Positions 7,860 through 15,900 of a stretch of 16,229 bases of DNA are shown here, piece after piece. Where the stretch lies: assembly GCA_020026285.1 (NCBI GenBank), contig JAHHQS010000086.1:1-16229 (forward strand), in the 5' to 3' direction. The translations under genes were made by a program, and so were the position numbers. The notes beneath the pieces are model-generated. The model was not told where the DNA came from and ran no database searches. It worked only from the letters and a program-made list of their open reading frames with translations. How positions within the stretch are numbered: the first letter of the stretch is position 1; every line of letters starts with the position of its first letter. Source of the stretch: Parabacteroides sp. GTDB taxonomy: Bacteria > Bacteroidota > Bacteroidia > Bacteroidales > Tannerellaceae.

Positions 7860-8863
7860 ATTTAATACAAGGTATACAAATGATTGGAACACAACGTTCT
7901 GGCTCCAATTTATTGAGAGTGATGCTTAATGGTGTAAGTGAAATCGAAGCACCACATCCTCCTCACATATTGCAACGTTTTATTCCTTTACTACCTAAAT
8001 ATGGTGATTTGAGCGATTCTGCTAATTTTTTTAAATTAGCTTCTGATGTTTGCGAATTAGTAAGTGTCAATCCTGTTCCATGGGAAGGCGTGGATATTAA
8101 TATAAATGAGGTTATATCAGAATGTCATCAGAATACATTATACGAACTTTTTAGAGTTATTTATGAAACTGCAGCTCGTCAGAAAGGTGCTGGATATTGG
8201 CTTTGTAAAAGTATGAAAAATATGTATTATTCTGATGGCATTGAATCAACAGGAATTCATCCTTATTATCTCTATTTGTATAGAGATGGTCGAGATGTTG
8301 CCTTGTCTTTTCAAAAAGCAATTGTTGGCGAAAAACATATATATGCTTTAGCAGAAAATTGGCGTAAAGACCAGTTGAAAGCATTAAGTTTACGTAAAAA
8401 ATGTGATAAAGACCACTTTTATATGCTAAGCTATGAATCTTTGATTCAAAATTCTCAGAAGGAAATGCAGTTGCTGTGTGAATTTTTACATGTCCCTTAT
8501 TCCGACAAAGTAATGGAGTTCTATAAAAGTAAGGAATCTATGAATACAGCAACCGCTGGTAAAATGTGGTCTAATGTTACAAAGCCAATAATAAAAAACA
8601 ATACAAAGAAGTTTTTAAACGAATTATCTGCAGAAGATTTAATTATTTTTGAATCTGTTGCTGGAAATGTATTGGAAGAACTTGGATACAAGCTTGTTTC
8701 TCCTAAGGAGAAATTGATATCCAATTTTTCTGAAAGTGATATTCAGCATTATATGCAGTTAAATGATACAATGAAACATGCTTTTAGGCAAACAGTCGAT
8801 CCTATAGATTTAGAAAAAAGACGTAAGCAAGTTGATTTATTAAATCGGATAAAAAAGTATTAG
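7856..8863 (+). CDS. PAPS-dependent sulfotransferase, cytosolic
   Basis: This predicted 335-residue soluble enzyme transfers a sulfuryl group from 3'-phosphoadenosine-5'-phosphosulfate to a hydroxyl or amine acceptor. The 5'-phosphosulfate loop is at residues 11-18 (GTQRSGSN). The 3'-phosphate site is RDGRDVALS at 143-151, with Arg143 and Ser151 as the expected contacts. A YESLIQN segment at 193-199 followed by LLCEFLHVPYSD (207-218) is typical of the Sulfotransfer_1/_3 superfamily. There is no signal peptide or membrane segment. I start it at the ATG at 7856, which overlaps the transporter's TGA (ATGA), implying translational coupling. The ATG at 7880 is a weaker alternative, because it leaves only two residues before the phosphosulfate loop. 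A charged C-terminal tail of about 55 residues (from about 280) may be acceptor-specific. Sulfotransferases of gut Bacteroides (for example BT_0416) are known to sulfate steroids, so a small-molecule acceptor is as plausible as a sugar. The acceptor is unknown. Confidence 0.88.
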   Translation: MNLIQGIQMIGTQRSGSNLLRVMLNGVSEIEAPHPPHILQRFIPLLPKYGDLSDSANFFKLASDVCELVSVNPVPWEGVDININEVISECHQNTLYELFRVIYETAARQKGAGYWLCKSMKNMYYSDGIESTGIHPYYLYLYRDGRDVALSFQKAIVGEKHIYALAENWRKDQLKALSLRKKCDKDHFYMLSYESLIQNSQKEMQLLCEFLHVPYSDKVMEFYKSKESMNTATAGKMWSNVTKPIIKNNTKKFLNELSAEDLIIFESVAGNVLEELGYKLVSPKEKLISNFSESDIQHYMQLNDTMKHAFRQTVDPIDLEKRRKQVDLLNRIKKY

Positions 8864-8973
8864 AAAATAATATATCATTTAATATGAAATTCCCATGAGT
8901 TAAACAACTTGTAAAAGAGAATGTAAATTGATATGCAGATGTTACCATTTGTAGTGTTACTCCATACAATTGA

Positions 8974-9294
8974 CCGACTACGGCAGAAGTTACATTCCCT
9001 CAATTGGTACAGCGTGCTTGCCGTATCGATGTTCGCTTGAAAGAATTGGTGGCAACAATTAACGGTTCGGGTATCACTTGTGCGATCCGTTCAGTTAAGA
9101 CTTTCACGAGTTCTTTGAATGAATTGAAAGAAAGGTTATAGTCTAACGGTATATTCTATGGTTGTAATGAAAAGTTCCGATGTATAGGCCGTTAGTATAC
9201 AAAGTGCTGAAAGGTTTTATTCCTAATGTTTGGATAGTGAATGCTGGTTACATAAAAATGTTCTAGATCACAAGGAGGAAATGTTGAAAGTTTG
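8974..9294 (+). pseudogene. Decayed IS110-family transposase fragment
   Basis: This is a frameshifted remnant of an IS110-type (DEDD) transposase. The frame open from 8974 to the stop at 9139-9141 reads FPQLVQRACRIDVRLKELVA and then TFTSSLNELKERL. This resembles the N-terminal IS110 pattern CGIDVHK..LVATI...TFT..L.EL..WL, but the usual CGIDVHK is degraded to CRIDVRL. One frame over at 9158-9187 is MVVMKSSDV-stop, matching VAMESTGVYW. A third frame at 9195-9266 reads VYKVLKGFIPNVWIVNAGYI, matching the VY..L....I.IVNARHIK block. Then comes HKNVLDHKEE, like IKNVPGHKTD. At least three frame changes and stops are present. The fragment is visibly richer in G+C than the flanking DNA. The original 5' end, the C-terminal serine-containing half and the element ends are not recognisable. 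Confidence 0.75.
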
Positions 9295-9750
9295 TACGGC
9301 TTCGTAGAAGAACATTATATCTGATATCTGTTCGGATATGTTTCAGTTTCTTTCAGAGAGGCATCTCTTTCCTTTGGTTAGCCTTTTGGGGTAGACAATG
9401 ATAGTGCTTGCTAAAACAGTTCAAGAATTGCTCATGGAAATAAAAGTGGTAATTACAGGAACCGTATGAATGAAGATTCGAACAAAGAATATAATTTTCA
9501 GAAAGCTAAATCATTGTATAGCTACCTCGTTGAGATAAAAAACGTGCTTGATAACGATAGGTCTTCATAACTTATATTCGTTTATTTAGTATTGAATATT
9601 ACCTGGTTAAGAATAAAAAATACAAAGGTCAATTTTACAGGAAATTCCGTAATTCGATTATGTATTTGGTCTCAACTACTAAGCAGTAAAGGTTTTGTCG
9701 ATGGACATATATATATGAAACTTTTTCAATCTTAGTTGTTCCTTTTCAAG
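9295..9750. other. Non-coding junction, no gene recognised
   Basis: Stops interrupt all + frames and no family resemblance is convincing. The first part is probably more of the eroded insertion sequence. A short IISDICSDM reading near 9314 loosely recalls the SVxSDxxG region of IS110 transposases but is too short to trust. No tRNA, small RNA or repeat stands out. Confidence 0.4.
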
Positions 9751-9752
9751 AT

Positions 9753-9785
9753 AATAACCTCACTTGTGTTTACATGAGTGTTATT
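9753..9785 (+). terminator. Hairpin with one bulge, possible terminator or insulator
   Basis: AATAACCTCA at 9753-9762 pairs with TGAGTGTTATT at 9775-9785, with one bulged base and a 12-base loop. The following sequence is T-rich but not a clean T-run (CTTTCTCTTGTTTT). It sits just before the promoter of the next gene and could stop transcription coming from the upstream module. Moderate to low certainty. Confidence 0.4.
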
Positions 9786-9792
9786 CTTTCTC

Positions 9793-9823
9793 TTGTTTTA
9801 GAAATTGAATTTATTTAAATTTG
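9793..9823 (+). promoter_or_regulatory. Bacteroidota-type promoter for the glycoside hydrolase gene
   Basis: TAAATTTG at 9816-9823 is an exact match to the TAnnTTTG -7 element. A TTG/TTTT stretch at 9793-9799 lies about 20 bases upstream, in the place of the -33 element. Predicted transcription start is near 9830, about 40 bases before the ATG at 9871. This supports a transcription unit separate from the susCD module. Confidence 0.6.
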
Positions 9824-9834
9824 AGTATAAATCA

Positions 9835-9855
9835 GTCTCATCAGTTATGTGAGAC
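9835..9855 (+). promoter_or_regulatory. Leader hairpin or operator-like inverted repeat
   Basis: GTCTCA at 9835-9840 and TGAGAC at 9850-9855 form a perfect 6-bp inverted repeat with a 9-base spacer, right after the predicted transcription start and 15 bases before the ATG. It could be a small stem at the 5' end of the mRNA or a palindromic operator overlapping the start site. The sequence alone does not distinguish these. Confidence 0.35.
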
Positions 9856-9870
9856 GCTTGTATTTTACGT

Positions 9871-12870
9871 ATGGAAAACATGAAAAAAATTGTATTAACG
9901 TTAACAGGATTCCTGGCAATAGGTTCTATATTTGCTCAGGATAAACCCATACCTTCTTTGTATGGAACTGGAGTTTGGAATGCTGATTCATTAGGAAATC
10001 ATCGAGTTGTTGTTGCGGTTGATGAACCTAGTGATGCGGTTGTTGCAGATTTACATTGGCGACGTAGAGATTTTGATCCGGAAGGTAAAAATTTGATTGT
10101 CGTTGATGCCGAAACGGGAAAAAGAATAATGAATGTTGCTCGATTTCTCATAAATCGTGAAAAAGGAGAAGTCGTTTTTCAGCCTCAGACTGTTCCTGGA
10201 AAATATTATATTTATTATCTCAAAAATGTAATGTCTGGTAGCCGCTTTTATCCGACTGTAAAATATCCGGCTTTTGAGCAAACTGCTTCAGAAACCTGGT
10301 TAAAGTCGAATAAGCTACAAGGAAAAAAGCTGCCAAAACTCCAGAGGGCGGAAGTTATACAATATCAGGCAATCAATGAGTTCAATTCTTTCTATCCGAT
10401 GGAAGTGATTGCCACTCAAAAAGAAAAAGATGCTTTATTAAAAGCTAAACCAAATGAAAAATATGTTCTCTTTACAGAAGATCGTCGATATCCGATTCGA
10501 ATGACTACTGATATACCTTATAAATGGATCGAAGATAACAGACATGACTATTTTGAAGGGACTGCAGACAAAGGAGAATATTATACTTTTCAGTTAGGAG
10601 TCTGGGCTGCACGACAAAATATTAATCAGTTAAAAGTGACTTATTCTGCATTGGAGAATAAAGAAACTGGAGAATCCATACCAGCTTCATCTTTTACCTG
10701 TTTTAATACAGAGGGAATTGATGTTACTGGTACCGTGTTTGAAAAGAATTGTTCTGTGTCGAAAGATAAAGTACAGGCTTTATGGATTGGAACTATGGTC
10801 CCTGAACAGCTGTCTTCTGGAACTTATGAAGGAACGGTAACTGTTTCTGCTGATGGTGTTGAGTCTAAAACTGTACATTTGTCTATACATGTTACAGAAA
10901 ATCTAATAGCTAACCATGGGGATAACGAACCTTGGCGTCACTCTCGTCTTCGTTGGTTGAATTCTCAAATAGGTTTTGACGATGAGGTGATAGCTCCTTA
11001 TATTCCTTTGAAAATCCAAGATAAAACGATATCCCTATTAGGAAGAAGTGTAACCTTGTCTCAAAATGGATTACCTCAGAATATTACTTCTTTTTTTAAG
11101 GAGACAGTAACAGAAATAGGACAGGAAGGACGTGAAGTGATTGCTCAGCCAATGGAGCTAAAAGCTGATGGTGGTGAGTGGGAGAATCTGGACTTTATAA
11201 TAACCAAACGAAAACCCGCAACAATCGGATGGCACACGACCAATCAAAATAATCGTTTCTTGATGAATTTGGATGCCCAGATAGAATCGGATGGAAATAT
11301 GGAGTATAAAATAGTTCTGATTGCTCGTGAAGATGGTGAAATAAATGATATTGCTTTACAAAGTTTCTTGGCTCCAGGTATTGGACGTTATATGATGGGA
11401 TTAGGTGAAAGAGGTGGTTTTTGCCCGAAGAACTTAGATTGGAAATGGGATGTCAAGAAAAATCAGGATGCTGTTTGGACAGGTGATGTAAATGCTGGTT
11501 TGCAGCTTCGTTTTTACGATGATAAGTATGAACGTCCGTTGAATACAAACTTCTATCATAAGAAACCATTACATATGCCTGTTTCCTGGGCTAATTCCGG
11601 AAATGGAGGTATCAAAATATGTGCAAATGGAGACAATACTTTAATTAATGCATATTCAGGTAAAAGAACGGTAAAGAAAGGTGATCGTTTATGTTTCTAC
11701 TTCAGTGTATTAATCACACCTTTCCGTACTATTAATCCGGACAAGCAGTGGCAGGATCGTTACTATCATGCTTATGATTTTATTGATAAGATAAATCAAT
11801 ATGGAGCATCTGTTGTTAATATTCATCATGCAAATGAAATCAATCCTTTTATTAATTATCCATTTTTACGTACTAAACAGATGAAGGCATATATTGATGG
11901 TGCCCACGCTTTAGGAATGAAAGTGAAGATATATAATACAGTTCGTGAACTATCAAACAGTTGTGTGGAGATGTTTGCTTTGCGGAGTTTGGGAAATGAA
12001 ATATTTTCAGAAGGTCCAGGCGGAGGTTTCTCCTGGTTGCAGGAACATCTGGATCAGAATTACATTGGGGCCTGGTTTGTTCCAGGTTTGAAAGATGCTG
12101 CTATCGTAAACAGTGGAGTTTCCCGTTGGCATAATTATTATATGGAAGGTCTTGACTGGCTGGTTAAGAATGTTGGTATTGATGGATTGTATATTGATGA
12201 TTTGGCTTTTGATAGAATGTCAATGAAACGTGTTCGTAAGATTTTAAATAGAACGAATCCTGGAGCTATGATTGATTTACACTCAGCTAATCAATATAAC
12301 AAGAGTGATGGTTTTGCAAATAGTGCAAATCTATATTTGGAACATTTCCCATATTTGGACCGTTTGTGGTTTGGTGAATATTTTGATTATAATATGCCTC
12401 CGGAATTTTGGATTGTTGAGGTTTCTGGCATACCATATGGTTTAATGGGCGAAATGTTATGGGAAGGTGGTAATAAATGGCGTGGTATGCTTTATGGAAT
12501 AACAGGCCGTTCTCCTGCTCAATCAGTTGATAATCGTCCGTTGTGGAAGTTTTGGGATGATTTTGGTTTGAAGGGAAGTAAAATGATTGGTTATTGGGTC
12601 TCTGATAATCCCATAAAGACAGGCCGTGATAAAACGTTGGCTACTATTTATTGTAAAAAAGGAAAGAAAACTCTGATATCTTTGGCTACTTGGGAAGAGC
12701 AGGATGTACCGGTAACCTTGAATATCGATTGGAAAGAATTAGGTCTGGATCCTTCAAAAGTAAAAATGCATGCTCCAGCTATAGAAAACTTCCAAATTGA
12801 AAAAACATGGAAGCCTGGTGAAACAATAACAGTACCAAAAGGTAAGGGCTGGTTGATTGTGGTTGAATAA
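9871..12870 (+). CDS. Secreted DUF6067/GH123-like glycoside hydrolase
   Basis: This 999-residue exported protein has the architecture of DUF6067-type putative glycoside hydrolases related to GH123. A Sec signal with the cut SIFA-Q is at about residue 22. The ATG at 9880 (MKKIVL) is an equally good start. A large beta-rich N-terminal part runs to about 350. The family landmark SRLRWLNSQIGFDDEV is near 354-369. A supersandwich-like middle follows, then a TIM-barrel-like catalytic half from about 640 (VVNIHHANEINPF, GMKVKIYNTVREL). The block DGLYIDDLAFDR starts at Asp771. Asp776/Asp777 are candidate catalytic residues by position at a strand end, and Glu824 (LEHFPYLD) and Glu836 (WFGEYFD) are further candidates. 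Length is normal for the group. It probably cleaves a glycosidic bond in the periplasm or at the cell surface. The substrate is not deducible. It has its own promoter and is followed by the DUF5107-TPR gene. Confidence 0.75.
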   Translation: MENMKKIVLTLTGFLAIGSIFAQDKPIPSLYGTGVWNADSLGNHRVVVAVDEPSDAVVADLHWRRRDFDPEGKNLIVVDAETGKRIMNVARFLINREKGEVVFQPQTVPGKYYIYYLKNVMSGSRFYPTVKYPAFEQTASETWLKSNKLQGKKLPKLQRAEVIQYQAINEFNSFYPMEVIATQKEKDALLKAKPNEKYVLFTEDRRYPIRMTTDIPYKWIEDNRHDYFEGTADKGEYYTFQLGVWAARQNINQLKVTYSALENKETGESIPASSFTCFNTEGIDVTGTVFEKNCSVSKDKVQALWIGTMVPEQLSSGTYEGTVTVSADGVESKTVHLSIHVTENLIANHGDNEPWRHSRLRWLNSQIGFDDEVIAPYIPLKIQDKTISLLGRSVTLSQNGLPQNITSFFKETVTEIGQEGREVIAQPMELKADGGEWENLDFIITKRKPATIGWHTTNQNNRFLMNLDAQIESDGNMEYKIVLIAREDGEINDIALQSFLAPGIGRYMMGLGERGGFCPKNLDWKWDVKKNQDAVWTGDVNAGLQLRFYDDKYERPLNTNFYHKKPLHMPVSWANSGNGGIKICANGDNTLINAYSGKRTVKKGDRLCFYFSVLITPFRTINPDKQWQDRYYHAYDFIDKINQYGASVVNIHHANEINPFINYPFLRTKQMKAYIDGAHALGMKVKIYNTVRELSNSCVEMFALRSLGNEIFSEGPGGGFSWLQEHLDQNYIGAWFVPGLKDAAIVNSGVSRWHNYYMEGLDWLVKNVGIDGLYIDDLAFDRMSMKRVRKILNRTNPGAMIDLHSANQYNKSDGFANSANLYLEHFPYLDRLWFGEYFDYNMPPEFWIVEVSGIPYGLMGEMLWEGGNKWRGMLYGITGRSPAQSVDNRPLWKFWDDFGLKGSKMIGYWVSDNPIKTGRDKTLATIYCKKGKKTLISLATWEEQDVPVTLNIDWKELGLDPSKVKMHAPAIENFQIEKTWKPGETITVPKGKGWLIVVE

Positions 12871-12890
12871 TTATATTTAGAATATGAGAT

Positions 12891-12934
12891 AATATTTCCG
12901 AACTAGTATTATTAAACTTTTGTTCGGAAATATT
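12891..12934 (+). terminator. 13-bp perfect inverted repeat between hydrolase and DUF5107 genes
   Basis: AATATTTCCGAAC at 12891-12903 pairs perfectly with GTTCGGAAATATT at 12922-12934, leaving an 18-base loop, followed by TCTTTAATAAAG. It starts 20 bases after the hydrolase stop and ends 38 bases before the next ATG. It resembles an intrinsic terminator, but the T-run is poor. A partial terminator, an mRNA-stabilising 3' stem or a regulator site are alternatives. I could not find a clear TAnnTTTG promoter after it, so the next gene may depend on read-through. Confidence 0.6.
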
Positions 12935-12972
12935 TCTTTAATAAAGAATAATCTAATAATTGAAAAATAGTT

Positions 12973-15900
12973 ATGAAAAAGGTACTCATATTAGCAACGT
13001 TGTGTGCTGTAGGAACTTTTCAGCAAATTTTGGCTCAGGAAGCAATAGTCAGAGAGCAATCCAAATCAATGATCAGTTATCCATTTTCTGATCCGAGTCC
13101 GGTTGCAACTCCTTCCAATTTGTATTATCCTTATTTCCGTTTTGATGGTTTTGCTGCAAAAGGAGTCAAAAAAGAATGGAAAACGGTTCTGTTAGAAAAT
13201 GATTTTATCAAAGTGACCATGTTTCCAGAGATAGGAGGAAAAGTGTGGGGAGCTATTGATAAGAGTACAGGAAAAGAGTTCGTTTATGATAACGGAGTGG
13301 TTAAATTCAGAGATATAGCCATGCGCGGGCCTTGGGTTTCAGGAGGTATTGAATTTAATTTTGGAATTATTGGTCATGCTCCAACATCAAGTACACCCAT
13401 TGACTATCTGGTCAAAAAGAAAGATGATGGTAGTGTTAGTTGTTATGTCTTTTCTTATGAATGGCTTACTCGTACGGCATGGACAGTTGAGGTTAATCTT
13501 CCCAAAGATAAGGCTTATTTTACGACTCATACAACATGGTATAACCAGTCTTCTGTGGATCAGCCGTATTATCATTGGATGAATGCAGGTTATCCGGTTG
13601 GGAAGAATGCTCAGTTCTGCTATCCAGGTGATCATCAAATAAGTCATGGTGGCGATGTTTACCCTTTCCCGGTTGATGAGGAGGGTCATAATATTGGTAT
13701 GTATGAAAAGAATAATTTTGGAAATTCAAAGTCTTATCATGTACTGGGGTATTATAATGATTATTATGGAATATATTGGCATGGGGAAGATTTTGGGTCA
13801 ATTCATCATGCTAACTTTGATGAAAAACTGGGAATGAAAATCTTCTTGTGGGGACAATCTCGAGAAGGTGGAATTTGGGAGGATTTACTGACTGATTCAG
13901 ATGGGCAATACATAGAATTACAATCAGGAAGAGTATTCAATCAGCCAGCATCCAATAGCGCTTTTACTCCATATAAACATTATGCCTTTGCTCCTCAGAT
14001 GACCGATGAGTGGACTGAATATTGGTATCCGGTTAAAGGTATTAAAGGTATTTCAAAAGCCAGTCGTATTGGGGCCCTGTATGTGAGTCGTGAGGATGGA
14101 AATTTGAATCTGAATTTCTCTCCATTGGAAGCATTGTCTACAGAAATAAAATTATTTGACGAGAATGAATTGATAGAAACTTTGCCGTTGAATACTAAAG
14201 TTTTGGAGCCGGTATCTTTATCTGCTTCAAAAGGAAAATCAATTCCGGAGGGTAAGTTGAAAATAGTTATTGGTGATAATCTTTTGACTTATTCGGAGAT
14301 TCGTGAAGATTATGATTTGGAACGTCCAATGGAACTACCCGCAGATTTTGATTGGAATTCTGTATATGGTTTATATACCAAGGGTGAACAATGGATGAAT
14401 CAGAAAGTATGGGATAAGGCTGAATCCTGTCTGAAACAAGCTTTGGAAAAAGATCCTTATTTCTCTCCGGCATTAGTACGTTTGGCATCTTTATATTATC
14501 GGGAAGGTTTATATGAACAGGCCAAAGGATTACTGGATAAGGCTTTAAGCTTGGATACTTATCATGGTGAAGCAAATTATTTGTATGGTTTGGTAAATCG
14601 TATGTTGGGTCATGAAACGGAAGCAAAAGCTGCCTTTTCTATAGCAGCCTTCTCTGCTCAGGTTCGAACAGCTGCCTATGAACAGTTAGGAGAAATGTTT
14701 GTGTCAGAGCAAAATTGGAAAAAAGCGGAATATTATGCATTAAAAAGTCTGGACTTTAATAGCAAAAATTTGGATGCCCGTCAGTTACTAGCTTTGATTT
14801 ATAGAAAAACGGGAGAAAAAGTGAAAGCTCAGGAACAGATTCAGATGGTTTTGAATCAGTTACCTTTATATCATCCTGTACGTTTTGAAGAAGCTTGTCT
14901 TTTAGGAAAAACAACTGTAGAGCAGTTAGAGGACTTCTCATCGCTCATTCGAAATGAACTTCCATTTGAAACTTATTTGGAAATGGCTGGATGGTATGAA
15001 CGAATTGGTTGTATAGATGAGGCTATGTTGTTATTGTCTTGTATTGAAAATAATCCAATCGCATTATATCAAAAAGGTTATCTGTTGGATAAGATGGGAA
15101 AAACGGACGAAGCTAAGAAGTTGGTTGTTAAAGCAAATACTTTATCACCGGATTTTATTTTCCCATTCCGCGCAGAGTCAATGAAGTATTTGGATTGGGC
15201 TGCTACTCAATCGTCTGATTGGAAAACTAAATACTACAAGGCTTTGATTTATTGGACTAACCAACAGCGAGATAAAGCATTAGAATTATTGAATGCTTGT
15301 AATGAATCCGATTATGCTCCCCTTTATTTAACGAGAGCTAATTTGAAACAAGGGCAGGATCGTTTGGATGATATTTTGAAAGCAGAAAGTTTGGAAGAAT
15401 CTTGGAGAGTTGGATTTGCCTTGGTGAACTATTACAATGCCAATAAGGATTGGAACAAATTAGTTGAAACAGGGAAAAAATACATGAAGAAATATCCTGA
15501 TAATTATTATGTAGGATTGAAATATGCTACCGGATTATGTGAAACCGGTGAATATACTTCTTGTATATCTTTGTTAAAGAAATTGGTGGTTTTACCTAAT
15601 GAGGGCGCTTATGCCGGACGTGCAGTCTATCGTGCTGCAAACTTATATCAGGCAATGGATTTGATTAAACATCGTAAAAATGCTGCAGCTTTAAAGTCAA
15701 TCAATGCTTCAAAAGAATGGCCGGAAAATCTAGGTGTTGGTAAGCCTTATGATGATATGATGGATAATCGTTTGGAAGATTTTTTAGAGGCTAAAGCTTT
15801 TGCAGGTATGGGGAAGAAGGATAAGGCTGTTGATGCATATCATAAAGTAGTTACAAAGAAAGTATCTCAGGATCACTTCGAATCAGGAAATCTGTTAACT

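Noticed and set aside
13387..13801. Open frames of 93 and 100 codons on the - strand inside the DUF5107 gene
   Set aside because: They overlap each other and a clear coding gene, have odd composition rich in His, Ile and Thr, and show no signal or family motif.
14267..14626. A 119-codon open frame on the - strand
   Set aside because: It is antisense to the TPR-coding region. Its Pro/Asn/His-rich translation is what reversed TPR codons give. No supporting start context.
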